DNA of 64,000 nt from an uncultured Bacteroidota bacterium (GTDB lineage: Bacteria; Bacteroidota; Bacteroidia; Bacteroidales; SZUA-534), in contig CAMKOM010000008.1 in NCBI GenBank assembly GCA_946414435.1, positions 47,602 to 111,601 of the forward strand, written 5' to 3'. Position numbers and translations under genes: made by a program. The notes under the pieces were generated by a model. The model made no database searches and was not told where the DNA came from. It saw only the letters and a list, made by a program, of their open reading frames with translations. How positions within the stretch are numbered: the first letter of the stretch is position 1; each line of letters starts with the position of its first letter. Shown here piece by piece: positions 40,145 through 50,660 of the stretch.

Positions 40145-42478
40145 ATGCAAAAGAACCTTGTAATTGTCGAGTCACCGGCCAAAGCCAAGACTATTGAGAA
40201 GTTTTTGGGCAAAGATTATATGGTCACATCGAGTTACGGACACATCCGCGATTTGGCTAAAAAAGGCTTCGGCATCGACATTGAGCATCAGTACAAACCT
40301 GAGTACGAGATTTCACCCGACAAGAAAAAACTTGTCACTGACCTAAAGAAAGCCGCCAAAGATGCCGAAACGGTTTGGCTCGCTTCCGATGAGGACCGCG
40401 AGGGAGAAGCTATTGCTTGGCATCTTTATGAAGTGTTAGGATTGAAGGATAAATCGACAAAACGTATTGTCTTTCATGAGATTACCAAAACTGCAATTTT
40501 GAATGCCATTGCCAATCCGCGCGGAATCGACATTAATTTGGTCAACGCACAGCAGGCGCGTCGCGTGCTCGACCGTTTGGTAGGTTTCGAGTTGTCGCCA
40601 GTTCTTTGGAAGAAGGTGAAACCGTCGCTATCGGCAGGCCGCGTGCAGTCGGTAGCTGTACGCTTGATTGTGGAGCGCGAGCGCGAAATCATCGATTTCA
40701 AGCCAGAATCGTCGTTCCGCGTTTTGGGCCAGTTCAACCACCCGACGCTCAAACTTGCAACCGACCTGAAGGCCGAACTAAACCATAAGTTTGCTGGCAA
40801 GTCGGAGACCGAGAAATTTCTTGACGCTTGTAAATCAGCATCTTTCAGCGTAGCCGACATCAGCCAGAAACCAGCCAAACGCACACCAGCGCCGCCGTTC
40901 ACAACATCGACGTTGCAACAGGAGGCCAGCCGCAAGTTCGGATTCTCAGTTTCGCAGACAATGTCGCTCGCGCAACGTCTTTATGAGGCAGGAAAAATCA
41001 CCTATATGCGTACCGACTCGGTCAACTTGTCCGACGCCGCCATCAGCGCCGCATCGAAAGAGATAACCGAGCAGTTTGGCGCTGAATATCTGAAAGTTCG
41101 CCATTACAAAACGCAGACCAAGGGCGCGCAGGAGGCTCACGAGGCCATCCGTCCCACATATCTCGACAAGTCGACCATAACAGGCAACGCCAATGAGAAG
41201 CGGCTTTACGAATTGATTTGGAAACGTACCATCGCGTCGCTTATGGCCGACGCTGAAATGGAGCGCACCACCATCAACTTGAACATTTCGAACTCGAAGT
41301 ATCAGTTTGTCGCTCAAGGCGAAGTCATCAAATTCGACGGATTCCTGAAGGTTTACATCGAATCGACCGATGACGAGGACGAGGAGCAAGGAAAGACAAT
41401 TCTTCCGAAACTGTCTGTCGGACAAGCTCTTAATTATAACAATATTACGGCCAGCCAGCGTTATTCGCAGCATCAGCCGCGATACACCGAGGCCACACTT
41501 GTGCGCAAACTTGAGGAGTTGGGCATCGGCCGTCCATCTACTTATGCGCCAACTATTTCCACAATTCAGAACCGCGAGTATGTGGTTAAGGAGGACCGCC
41601 CTGGAGCCGAGCGTAAGTATGAAGTGCTGACGTTGAAGTCGGATAAAATCAAGGCCGAGACTAAGACCGAGAACTACGGCGTTGAGAAGGGTAAACTTTT
41701 CCCGACCGACATCGGTATGATTGTCAACGACTATCTGGTTGAGTGCTTCCCGTCGATTTTGGACTACAACTTCACAGCTGAGGTTGAGAAGGAATTCGAT
41801 GATATTGCCGAAGGTAAAATAGTGTGGTACAAAATGATAGATGAATTCTACCATCCGTTCCACGACACTATAAACCGTGCTCTTGAGGTTACAGGGCGCA
41901 AGAATGGCGAACGTGTTTTGGGCGTTCATCCCGAAAGCGGCAAGCCTGTGATTGTCAAGATTGGCCGCTACGGCCCAATGGCGCAGATTGGCGATGGCGA
42001 GAACGACGAAAAACCGCAATTCGCATCGCTGCACCGCGACCAGCACATCGAGACCATCACACTCGAAGAGGTGCTCGACTTGTTCAAACTGCCGCGCGAA
42101 CTTGGTGAGTATGAGGGCAAAAAAGTGACTGTTGCCATCGGCCGCTTTGGTCCGTACGTGCGTCACAATAGCTCGTTCTACTCGCTCAAGCGCAATGTCG
42201 ATGACCCTTATACCGTTACACTCGAGCGCGCCATCGAACTCATCAACGAAAAGCGCGAGGCTGAGAAGAACAAGGTAATCAACGTTTTCGAAGGCAAAGA
42301 CGGTCAGATTCAGGTACTTAACGGATTCTACGGGCCCTACATCGCCTATGATGGCAAGAACTACCGCATAGCCAAAGGCACCGACGCAAAAACGTTGTCG
42401 CAGGCTGATTGTGAGGAAATTATTAAAAACAGTGTTGACAAACCAGCCAAAAAGCGCGTCAGCAAAAAAGCGAAATGA
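40145..42478 (+). CDS. topA: DNA topoisomerase I
   Basis: LVIVESPAKAKTIEKFLGKDYMVTSSYGHIRDL; GKITYMRTDSVNLSDAA. Confidence 0.96.
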   Translation: MQKNLVIVESPAKAKTIEKFLGKDYMVTSSYGHIRDLAKKGFGIDIEHQYKPEYEISPDKKKLVTDLKKAAKDAETVWLASDEDREGEAIAWHLYEVLGLKDKSTKRIVFHEITKTAILNAIANPRGIDINLVNAQQARRVLDRLVGFELSPVLWKKVKPSLSAGRVQSVAVRLIVEREREIIDFKPESSFRVLGQFNHPTLKLATDLKAELNHKFAGKSETEKFLDACKSASFSVADISQKPAKRTPAPPFTTSTLQQEASRKFGFSVSQTMSLAQRLYEAGKITYMRTDSVNLSDAAISAASKEITEQFGAEYLKVRHYKTQTKGAQEAHEAIRPTYLDKSTITGNANEKRLYELIWKRTIASLMADAEMERTTINLNISNSKYQFVAQGEVIKFDGFLKVYIESTDDEDEEQGKTILPKLSVGQALNYNNITASQRYSQHQPRYTEATLVRKLEELGIGRPSTYAPTISTIQNREYVVKEDRPGAERKYEVLTLKSDKIKAETKTENYGVEKGKLFPTDIGMIVNDYLVECFPSILDYNFTAEVEKEFDDIAEGKIVWYKMIDEFYHPFHDTINRALEVTGRKNGERVLGVHPESGKPVIVKIGRYGPMAQIGDGENDEKPQFASLHRDQHIETITLEEVLDLFKLPRELGEYEGKKVTVAIGRFGPYVRHNSSFYSLKRNVDDPYTVTLERAIELINEKREAEKNKVINVFEGKDGQIQVLNGFYGPYIAYDGKNYRIAKGTDAKTLSQADCEEIIKNSVDKPAKKRVSKKAK

Positions 42479-43626
42479 TACTCAATAGCGACATAGCGCA
42501 GTATCTCGACACCGCCCGTCCCGACAACTTGAGGCAGTTCAGCACGCAGGAGGAGTTTTTGGGCAGCCAACTTTTCGCCGAGCCCGACTTACAAAAGTCA
42601 ATAGACGTGCAAGTTGCAATCATTGGCGTTGACGAAACACGCAACGCTTATCCAATGCCATACATTGCCAAAGCCGACAATGTACGTTATTGGCTCTATC
42701 AATTGTCCGGTTTCAATAATTTGAAAATCAGCGATTTTGGTAATCTAAAATTAGGCAATAGCCCGGCCGATACCTATTCGGCGGTCAGTTATCTCACCGA
42801 GTCGCTCGTCAAAAGCGGAGTTATACCTATATATATATGTGGCTCGCACGATTTGACTCTACCGATAGTCGAGGGGATGTGGAAAGCTTGCGGTGAGATA
42901 GAAATCGGCATTATTGATTCGTGTTTCGACATTCTCGAAAGCGCCAACACCAATTCACGTTCCTATCTGCTCGACATTTTACGGATTCACACTGGTAGTG
43001 TGCACAGCAACTTGATTGGCAGCCAGAACTATTTCACACCGCAGAGTCAGTCCGACTTGCTCGACGAGTATGGAGTCGACAAGTACCGTTTGGGAGTCGT
43101 GCGGAACGACATCAATTGCCTTGAACCCGTCTTTCGCGACTGCGATATGGTCTCTTTCGACGCCGGAGCCGTTCGTCAGGCCGACATGCCTGCGGCTCAC
43201 CAGCCCAGCCCCAATGGATTATATACTGAAGAAGCCTGCCAACTTGCCAACTTTGCTGGTTTAAGCGACCGATCGAAGGCGTTCGGCATTTTCGGCGTCG
43301 TCTCGCGGAATACCCCGTTGGAAATTTCGGCACACTTGACCGCCCAGATAATTTGGCATTATATATATGGTATGTCGCAGCGCGAAAACGACTATCCGGC
43401 GTGCAATTTTGACGGTTATAAGAAGATTTTTGTCAATCTAGATGCCCCAAATATCAGCCTTGTTTTCTATCAAAACCCTAAAAACAACCGTTTTTGGATA
43501 GAATTGCCACAAAAAAACAAAGCAGGAAGCGCGGTGGCGTCGTGTTCAAAAACCGATTATATAGCATTGGTTAATAACGAAATACCGGAGCGAATCAAAA
43601 AAGTTTTTATGCGATACAACATATGA
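42475..43626 (+). CDS. Arginase/agmatinase-fold (formimidoylglutamase-like) protein, metal site partly degenerate
   Basis: 4-nt ATGA overlap with topA; VAIIGVDETRN, YICGSHDLT, IIDSCFDI, SFDAGAVRQADMPA at ureohydrolase motif positions. Confidence 0.75.
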   Translation: MILNSDIAQYLDTARPDNLRQFSTQEEFLGSQLFAEPDLQKSIDVQVAIIGVDETRNAYPMPYIAKADNVRYWLYQLSGFNNLKISDFGNLKLGNSPADTYSAVSYLTESLVKSGVIPIYICGSHDLTLPIVEGMWKACGEIEIGIIDSCFDILESANTNSRSYLLDILRIHTGSVHSNLIGSQNYFTPQSQSDLLDEYGVDKYRLGVVRNDINCLEPVFRDCDMVSFDAGAVRQADMPAAHQPSPNGLYTEEACQLANFAGLSDRSKAFGIFGVVSRNTPLEISAHLTAQIIWHYIYGMSQRENDYPACNFDGYKKIFVNLDAPNISLVFYQNPKNNRFWIELPQKNKAGSAVASCSKTDYIALVNNEIPERIKKVFMRYNI

Positions 43627-43731
43627 AAAGTGGCGTTTGTGTAAATATTAACAGCAAATTGTTAGCATCGGCATTGTTTGTAAATTTTTTATTTATTTTT
43701 AACGCCATTCTACAGAGTAGTGAATGAATAT

Positions 43732-44682
43732 ATGAATTGTCGACGTCTATTGACGATAGTATTGGTAACACTTGCTTCGGTTGTGAGCGGGCAAACAGAG
43801 AACTTTTCCAGCCTGAGTATGTTCAATTACATGTACTACAACCCGGGTTATGCGGGTGACGGCAATGAGATAGAGGCAAGGGGACTGGTGCGGAACCAGT
43901 GGATGGGTTTTGAGGGTGCACCCCAGACTCAGACCTTCAGCATCGACGCCCCGTTTAAGCTCTTTGGCATAAGAAATGGTGCAGGTTTGACGATTATAAA
44001 TGACGAAATTGGAAATTTTCAGAACATTGGATTAAATTTTTCGTATGCATATAGACGTCAAATGTTGCAAGGTGAAGTTGGTTTTGGCGCAGGCTTGAGT
44101 ATGACAAACCAGTCGTTCAAGGGCTCGTGGGTTTTCCCTGACGGAGGGGCAAACGATCCATGGGTGCCTCAGAACGCGGAAGACAAGCCTATGTTCTTTG
44201 ACATGAATCTTGGATTCTATTATAGTTCCGAAAATGTTTATTTGAGTTGTTCGATGCGCAATTTGCTGCAATCACAAATCAAATATTCATCGACATCAGT
44301 AGGCGATGTGAAGCCGTCATATTGTGCAAGACAATTGTTTATGGGCGCGGGTTATGAATATCAGTTGACAAACCCCTTGTTCACCATCAAACCAAATTTA
44401 TTTATTGCAACAGACTTTGCCACAACATCCTTCTCGTTGTCAGGAATAGTGACTTATAACGAAAAATTCTATGGAGGAGTGGCATACAAGCCCATAGATG
44501 CGATAACATTTCTTGCCGGAGTATCGCTTCCATCGGGTATTGAGGTGGCTGTTTCATACGATTTGACCACAAGTAGTATAATAAATTACAGTCATGGATC
44601 GTTTGAGTTTATGATAGGATATTCATTTAGTTTGGACAAGGATAAGGACAATCGAAAATATAAGAGTGTTCGATTCCTTTAA
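43732..44682 (+). CDS. porP: PorP/SprF family type IX secretion system membrane protein
   Basis: FSSLSMFNYMYYNPGYAGDGNEIEARGLVRNQWMGFEGAPQTQTFSIDAPF; directly upstream of porK-N. Confidence 0.9.
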   Translation: MNCRRLLTIVLVTLASVVSGQTENFSSLSMFNYMYYNPGYAGDGNEIEARGLVRNQWMGFEGAPQTQTFSIDAPFKLFGIRNGAGLTIINDEIGNFQNIGLNFSYAYRRQMLQGEVGFGAGLSMTNQSFKGSWVFPDGGANDPWVPQNAEDKPMFFDMNLGFYYSSENVYLSCSMRNLLQSQIKYSSTSVGDVKPSYCARQLFMGAGYEYQLTNPLFTIKPNLFIATDFATTSFSLSGIVTYNEKFYGGVAYKPIDAITFLAGVSLPSGIEVAVSYDLTTSSIINYSHGSFEFMIGYSFSLDKDKDNRKYKSVRFL

Positions 44683-44745
44683 TTTTTTTGATATTATTAT
44701 TTTTTTTATTGACTTTTAAAGTGTGAAAACAAATACAGTTGGGAT

Positions 44746-46122
44746 ATGAAAAAGTTAGCTTATTTGAGTGTTGTATTGCTCATAATTTCAGGCTGTTCCT
44801 CAGGAGGCAATGGCGAATTGATAGGCGTTCAAAATAGAAACGCTAACTATAGTGCGCCGCCTTTTGGAATGGTTTTGGTGCCAAAAGGAAGCTACCGCAT
44901 GGGACCAAGCGACCAAGATGTGCCTTGGGCAACCACAGCACAATCAAAAACTGTTTCGGTACCAGCATTTTGGATGGATGAGACCGAAATAACCAACAAC
45001 GAGTACCGTCAGTTCGTTTATTGGGTACGCGACTCTCTGGCCTACAGATTGTTAGGCGAGCAGATTGACGCATACCTGATTTCGGAGGACCAATATGGTG
45101 AGCCGATTGACCCACCGTTTATCAACTGGGAAGAGCCTATAAACTGGTATGGTGAAGAAGAAAAGACCATTCTCGAAGATTTGTACTATCCTGAGCACGA
45201 ACGCTTCTTCCGCCGTCGCGATATTGACACGCGTAAGTTGGTCTATGACTATTTCTGGATTGATTATCATCAGGCAGCACAAAAATTCACATTTGAGAAT
45301 GAAGCGCGTCGTCACTACAACTATAAAACTGGTCAGTATGACGGTGAGATTTATAATCTTGAAGGGAAACGCGTGCCAATCAAAGACCGTTCATCGTTCA
45401 TAATGCACGACAAGGTTCATGTATATCCCGATACATTATGCTGGATAGGCGATTTCTCATATTCTTACAATGAGCCTATGACTTCAATGTATTTCTGGTC
45501 ACCTTCATACGACAATTATCCTGTAGTTGGTGTTACATGGAAACAGGCAACAGCATTCTGCGTTTGGAGAACACAATTGTTAAACAATTATTTGATAACT
45601 GTAGGCCAGACATTTGAACAAGATTACAGGTTGCCGATAGAAGGCGAGTGGGAATATGCAGCCCGCGGCGGCAACGATTTGGCAGTTTATCCTTGGGGCG
45701 GCCCTTACACACGTAATGATAGAGGTTGCTTCCTTGCGAATTTCAAGCCTTTGCGTGGTGACTACTTGGATGATGGTGGTATGTACACCGTTGAGGTTGC
45801 CATCTACGAGGCCAACGACTTTGGTCTGTACGATATGGCAGGAAATGTGGCAGAATGGACAAGCTCGGCTTTTGACGAGAGTAGCTATACATTCACACAT
45901 GACTTGAGCCCCGACTACAAATACAATGCTCTGCCTGACGATCTTCCGGTAATGAAAAGAAAAGTTGTCCGCGGAGGTTCATGGAAAGACATCGCATATT
46001 ATTTGCAGAATGGTTCAAGAACATATGAGTATCAAGACTCTGCCAAGTCATATATCGGATTCCGTTGTGTAAGAACTTATATGGGACCTGATGAAACGGG
46101 TGCATCATCAAAAGTTTATTAA
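44746..46122 (+). CDS. porK: T9SS ring lipoprotein PorK/GldK (FGE-sulfatase-like fold)
   Basis: Lipoprotein signal LLIISGC; MVLVPKGSYRMGPSDQDVPW; YRLPIEGEWEYAARGGN; RKVVRGGSWKDIAYYLQNGSRTYEYQDSAKSYIGFRCVRT. Confidence 0.93.
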   Translation: MKKLAYLSVVLLIISGCSSGGNGELIGVQNRNANYSAPPFGMVLVPKGSYRMGPSDQDVPWATTAQSKTVSVPAFWMDETEITNNEYRQFVYWVRDSLAYRLLGEQIDAYLISEDQYGEPIDPPFINWEEPINWYGEEEKTILEDLYYPEHERFFRRRDIDTRKLVYDYFWIDYHQAAQKFTFENEARRHYNYKTGQYDGEIYNLEGKRVPIKDRSSFIMHDKVHVYPDTLCWIGDFSYSYNEPMTSMYFWSPSYDNYPVVGVTWKQATAFCVWRTQLLNNYLITVGQTFEQDYRLPIEGEWEYAARGGNDLAVYPWGGPYTRNDRGCFLANFKPLRGDYLDDGGMYTVEVAIYEANDFGLYDMAGNVAEWTSSAFDESSYTFTHDLSPDYKYNALPDDLPVMKRKVVRGGSWKDIAYYLQNGSRTYEYQDSAKSYIGFRCVRTYMGPDETGASSKVY

Positions 46123-46167
46123 TAAGAAAACTAAAAACAAGTAACTAATTTAAATAGGAATAAAATT

Positions 46168-47202
46168 ATGAGTATTGCCGAATTAACCCAAAGTAGGGGG
46201 TACAAAAACTTTATGAAGTATGTGTATGGATGGGGTGCATCAATCGTACTTGTTGGTGCGTTGTTCAAAATCCAGCACTATCCAGGCGCATCAATAATGT
46301 TGATTGTCGGACTTTTGACAGAGGCATTAATCTTCTTCTTCTCGGCATTTGAGCCTTTGGCAGAAGAATTGGATTGGACATTGGTATATCCGCAGTTGGC
46401 AGGCTTGGAAGTAGATGATGATGAGCCTGCAAAACCGAGTCGTAAATTCGACAGAGTTACTGAACCAGCTTCATCTGGCAGCACAGGCGGTGTTTCTGTT
46501 CAGCAAACAGGCGGCGGATCGCAGGCTGCAGCTCCTGCAGGTGGTGGAGTTGTTTATGCCAGCGGCAGTGGTTCTGCTTTAGCTAAATTCGACGAAATGA
46601 TTGAGAAGGCCGAAATCACCCCCGGAATGTTTGAGAAACTGGGTAAAGGTTTGGCAAATCTTAATAAGACAATTGACCAATTGGGCTCTACAGTTGATAT
46701 CAATGTAGCAACTCAGGATTTTGTAACAAAGATGAACTCGGCAACAGAGTCGGTATCCGGCTTGGGCGACGCATACAAAAAATCTACCGAGGCTTTGTCG
46801 GCATCGGTTGGTGTTCTGTCGGAGACTTATGCTAATACCGCACAATCGTTCAATCAAAGCAACAATCAGATTGCCGAGGCTTACTCGCAGTTTGCGAACA
46901 AGCTCACTAGCGAGCTGAACTCCGTAGGCAGTCTGGGTACTGAATATGTTGATAAACTGGGTGGCTTGAACAAGAACCTGTCGGCACTCAATTCAGTTTA
47001 CGAGTTGCAGCTCGACAATATGAACAAGCAAGTTGAGACTTCGAAAGAATACATCAACGGGTTCGGCAGCATGATTGACAATATGAATCAGACTGTTGAT
47101 AATACGAAGAAGTTGAATCAGGGTGTTCAACTTTTGGAGCAGAATGTCGCATCATTGAACAACGTATACGGCAATATGCTTTCGTCGCTTAATATTAAGT
47201 AA
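46168..47202 (+). CDS. porL: T9SS inner membrane motor protein PorL/GldL
   Basis: GYKNFMKYVYGWGASIVLVGALFKIQHYPGASIMLIVGLLTEALIFFFSAFEP. Confidence 0.95.
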   Translation: MSIAELTQSRGYKNFMKYVYGWGASIVLVGALFKIQHYPGASIMLIVGLLTEALIFFFSAFEPLAEELDWTLVYPQLAGLEVDDDEPAKPSRKFDRVTEPASSGSTGGVSVQQTGGGSQAAAPAGGGVVYASGSGSALAKFDEMIEKAEITPGMFEKLGKGLANLNKTIDQLGSTVDINVATQDFVTKMNSATESVSGLGDAYKKSTEALSASVGVLSETYANTAQSFNQSNNQIAEAYSQFANKLTSELNSVGSLGTEYVDKLGGLNKNLSALNSVYELQLDNMNKQVETSKEYINGFGSMIDNMNQTVDNTKKLNQGVQLLEQNVASLNNVYGNMLSSLNIK

Positions 47203-47221
47203 TTAAAGAAAAGGAAAAGTT

Positions 47222-48832
47222 ATGGGTCACGGCAAGGAAACGCCTAGGCAACAAATGATTGGCCTAATGTACTTGTTCTTAACATGTATGTTGGCTCTGA
47301 ACGTATCGAAAGACGTATTGGATTCTTTTGTGCTTGTTAGTGAAAGTTTGGGAAAAACTGTAAAGAACTACGAGACCAAAAACCAAAAGGTTTATGATGA
47401 GTTTGGGAAGCAGCTGACAATCAATGAGAACAAGGTTAGACCTTGGAAAGATAAAGCCGATGGCTTTAAGGAGTTAACCGACAGCCTTTGCAATCTTATT
47501 GAGAACTACAAAAAAGGATTCCTGACTTTGGCGGAGAACAGCAATGTTGAGAACGTGATCAAAGGTGATAGGTATGTCATTGATTCGATGAACTCAAAAG
47601 ATAATATTGACTTTGGTGGTCAGTATTTTATTTTGGAAGGACGCGGTGAAATTCTTAAAGGAAAATTAAATGAATACAAGGATGCCGCATTGGCATTGAT
47701 TCCGGAAAGTGAAATAAGTATTATTGACGGAATAAAAGGCACGCTGAACACTGATAGCCACACTGATAAGGAAGGAGCCATTCATACTTGGGAAGCTCGC
47801 ACCTTTGAGCACATTCCGGCAGTGGCAGATATTGTTATGCTGGACAAGTTGAAAACCGATATCAAGAATATTGAGACTGACGTTATCAACTATCTGTTTA
47901 AGCAAATCAGTGCGGGAGATTTCAAATTCAACGCATTGTCAGCTACGGTTATCCCTAACTCTAACTATGTGATGAGAGGCAATGAGTACACTGCAACGAT
48001 ATTCCTTGCGGCGTTCGACTCAACTCAGGATCCTGAAATTCTTGTTGGTTCTTATAAAAAGAACGGACCCGAGAATTATGAAATGGTTGGAGCATACGAG
48101 ACTTTGACCGTTGCACGTGGAAAAGGAGTCTACAAGAAAGTGGCTTCATCGCTAGGTGAGCGCAAGTGGGGCGGTTTGATTCGAATTAAACGTCCTGATG
48201 GCTCAGTCTCGAGTTATCCGTTTGAGGAGTCGTATCAAGTGGCCGAGCCAAGTCTGGTTATCTCACCGACAAAGATGAACGTATTCTACTATGGTATCGA
48301 GAACCCAGTTGCAATTTCTGTACCAGGTATTCCGTCTGACAAAATCAAGGTCAGCATTCCTGAAGGTGGTGCTACAATTAAAAAAGTTGGCAACGGCTAT
48401 GAAGTCAAACCTACTAAGCGCAGTGGAACTGTGAATGTGGCTGTTGCAGCAGAAATCGATGGCAAGTCAAAGAATATGGGCAGCATGTTGTTCCGTATCA
48501 AGACTATTCCTGAACCTAAAGCAAAGGTTATGGGTTATAGCAGTGGAACTATTGAAAAAGCCGTTCTTAGTGCAGCTAGTGGTGTGCAAGCCGATTTGGA
48601 GGATTTCGTTTTCGATTTGAAGTTCAAAATCACAAAATATACTGTCACAACCGTTGTTAGTGGCGGTATGACAAAGGAAATCGCCAAAAAAGGCGGCACC
48701 TTTGATGCAGAGGTTAAGAACTTGATAAAAGGATTGAAAAATAATGCGAGAATTACTATAGAGGATATTGAGGCTGTCGGACCCGATGGAGTGCCACGCT
48801 CATTGTCGCCTATAGTGTTTAAGGTTAAATAA
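47222..48832 (+). CDS. porM: T9SS inner membrane motor protein PorM/GldM
   Basis: GKETPRQQMIGLMYLFLTCMLALNVSKDVLDSFVLVSESL. Confidence 0.95.
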   Translation: MGHGKETPRQQMIGLMYLFLTCMLALNVSKDVLDSFVLVSESLGKTVKNYETKNQKVYDEFGKQLTINENKVRPWKDKADGFKELTDSLCNLIENYKKGFLTLAENSNVENVIKGDRYVIDSMNSKDNIDFGGQYFILEGRGEILKGKLNEYKDAALALIPESEISIIDGIKGTLNTDSHTDKEGAIHTWEARTFEHIPAVADIVMLDKLKTDIKNIETDVINYLFKQISAGDFKFNALSATVIPNSNYVMRGNEYTATIFLAAFDSTQDPEILVGSYKKNGPENYEMVGAYETLTVARGKGVYKKVASSLGERKWGGLIRIKRPDGSVSSYPFEESYQVAEPSLVISPTKMNVFYYGIENPVAISVPGIPSDKIKVSIPEGGATIKKVGNGYEVKPTKRSGTVNVAVAAEIDGKSKNMGSMLFRIKTIPEPKAKVMGYSSGTIEKAVLSAASGVQADLEDFVFDLKFKITKYTVTTVVSGGMTKEIAKKGGTFDAEVKNLIKGLKNNARITIEDIEAVGPDGVPRSLSPIVFKVK

Positions 48833-48845
48833 AAAATTGAAGCGT

Positions 48846-49694
48846 ATGAAAAAGTTGTTTTTAATACCGGCTTTGTTTCTGGGTATGCTCTTCACTTGCA
48901 ATAATGCTGAAGCGCAGGTTATGGATGACATATATGTGCCGGACCATATTCCAAACAGAAAACCAATCCCGTACAAATATTTACGTGAGGCCGACGCCAT
49001 GTATAAAAAACGCGTATGGCGTGTTATTGATTTGCGTGAAAAAATCAATCTTAACCTTTATTATCCAACAACAAAGATTAATGAGCGTATGAGCTTGATC
49101 GACTTGTTGCTGATGGGTATCAATAACGAAGGTTTGACGGCCTACAACACTGATGACGACCGTTTCACACAACCTATGGGGCGTTCTCAGATTGAGACCA
49201 ACTTTGGTGCAGTTGAGAAGAACATAACCTATACTGATGAGAATGGTGATGAGCAGACGCAAACAGTCAAAGGTGAGATTAACAGCACCGAGGTGAAGCA
49301 ATATTGGCTGAAGGAAGACTGGTTCTTCGACCGTAAGCACTCTACTATGGAAGTTCGCATTATCGGTTTGAGCCCAATACGCTTCTATGTTAAGGACGAT
49401 GATGGCAGTGAGGATGCAGAGGTGCGCAAGGCATTTGTGTTTTGGATTTATTTCCCCGAAGTACGCCGCATTTTAGCTGATCATGAAGTGTTCAACAATA
49501 ACAACGATGCTGAGCGTAGAACATTTGACGATATTTTCTTCAAACGTTATTTCAATAGCTTCATCATCAAAGTTTCCAATGTATATGATGATCGCGGAAT
49601 AGCAGATTACTCACTTGGTATTCAATCGTTGCTTGAAGCTGAGGCACTGAAGAAAAAAATCACTGATTACGAGCAAGATTTGTGGGAATACTAA
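48846..49694 (+). CDS. porN: T9SS ring protein PorN/GldN
   Basis: KRVWRVIDLREKINLNLYYPTTKINERMSLIDLLLMGINNEGLTAYN. Confidence 0.94.
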   Translation: MKKLFLIPALFLGMLFTCNNAEAQVMDDIYVPDHIPNRKPIPYKYLREADAMYKKRVWRVIDLREKINLNLYYPTTKINERMSLIDLLLMGINNEGLTAYNTDDDRFTQPMGRSQIETNFGAVEKNITYTDENGDEQTQTVKGEINSTEVKQYWLKEDWFFDRKHSTMEVRIIGLSPIRFYVKDDDGSEDAEVRKAFVFWIYFPEVRRILADHEVFNNNNDAERRTFDDIFFKRYFNSFIIKVSNVYDDRGIADYSLGIQSLLEAEALKKKITDYEQDLWEY

Positions 49695-49717
49695 TTCGTA
49701 TAACCATTCAACATAAG

Positions 49718-49751
49718 AAGAGCCGGTTCCGTTTGGAATCGGCTCTTTTTT
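49718..49751 (+). terminator. Terminator after porN
   Basis: AAGAGCCG-gttccgtttggaat-CGGCTCTT then T-run. Confidence 0.8.
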
Positions 49752-49871
49752 GTTGGTGCATTATGCAGATTAGAATTTTCTACGATACTGCGTTTAAAAA
49801 AAATAACACTATGGTTACCAATTTCACCAAATAGTAACTACTTTCAAGCAGTTTTTGCAAAAACCACATTT

Positions 49872-50648
49872 ATGAATTCACACGAGATTGACTACAAAGT
49901 TATCGGGCACGACATTCAACTTGTTGAAGTTGAGCTTGACCCGGGAGAGACAGTAATTGCCGAGGCCGGCACAATGATGTATATGGAGGACGGCATTGAG
50001 TTCGACACCAAGATGGGCGACGGCTCAAACCCACAGGCCGGATTTTTCGACAAACTGCTGTCGGCGGGCTCTCGGATGATTGCCGGTGAGTCGGTTTTCA
50101 TCACTCACTTCACTAACCGGGGCTTTGGAAAACGCCACGTAGCCTTTTCGGCACCCTATCCGGGCACCATTATGCCGGTAAACCTTGCTCAGTCGGGCTA
50201 TAGCATAATTGTGCAGAAAGACGCCTTTTTGTGCGCCGCGCTCGGCACCCGCATCAGCATCACACTCAATCGCCGCCTAGGCGCAGGATTGTTCGGTGGC
50301 GAGGGTTTCATTCTGGAAAAGCTCGAAGGCGACGGAATGTCTTTTTTGCACGCTTGTGGAGCAGTTGTAGAACGTCAACTGAACAACGAGACTCTGCGTG
50401 TTGATACGGGCTGCATTGTTGGCTTTGAGCCGCAAATTGATTACGACATACAGATGGCCGGAGGTTTGAAATCATCGCTGTTTGGCGGCGAGGGATTGTT
50501 TGTGGCCACTTTGCACGGAACTGGGCGCGTATGGTTGCAGAATATGCCTATCCGCAAACTGATTCAGGCACTTATGCCGCAGTCGCCAAATGCCCGCAAA
50601 GAGAACCAAAGTCTGTTCAACAATCTAAATAACCTTTTTGAAAGATAA
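49872..50648 (+). CDS. TIGR00266/AIM24 family protein
   Basis: YKVIGHDIQLVEVELDPGETVIAEAGTMMYMEDGIEFDTKMGDG...GGLKSSLFGGEGLFVATLHGTGRVWLQNMP. Confidence 0.88.
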   Translation: MNSHEIDYKVIGHDIQLVEVELDPGETVIAEAGTMMYMEDGIEFDTKMGDGSNPQAGFFDKLLSAGSRMIAGESVFITHFTNRGFGKRHVAFSAPYPGTIMPVNLAQSGYSIIVQKDAFLCAALGTRISITLNRRLGAGLFGGEGFILEKLEGDGMSFLHACGAVVERQLNNETLRVDTGCIVGFEPQIDYDIQMAGGLKSSLFGGEGLFVATLHGTGRVWLQNMPIRKLIQALMPQSPNARKENQSLFNNLNNLFER

Positions 50649-50660
50649 AAATAGTTAGCT

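Noticed and set aside
40946-42166. 406-aa antisense ORF inside topA
   Set aside because: Shadow ORF opposite a well-conserved housekeeping gene
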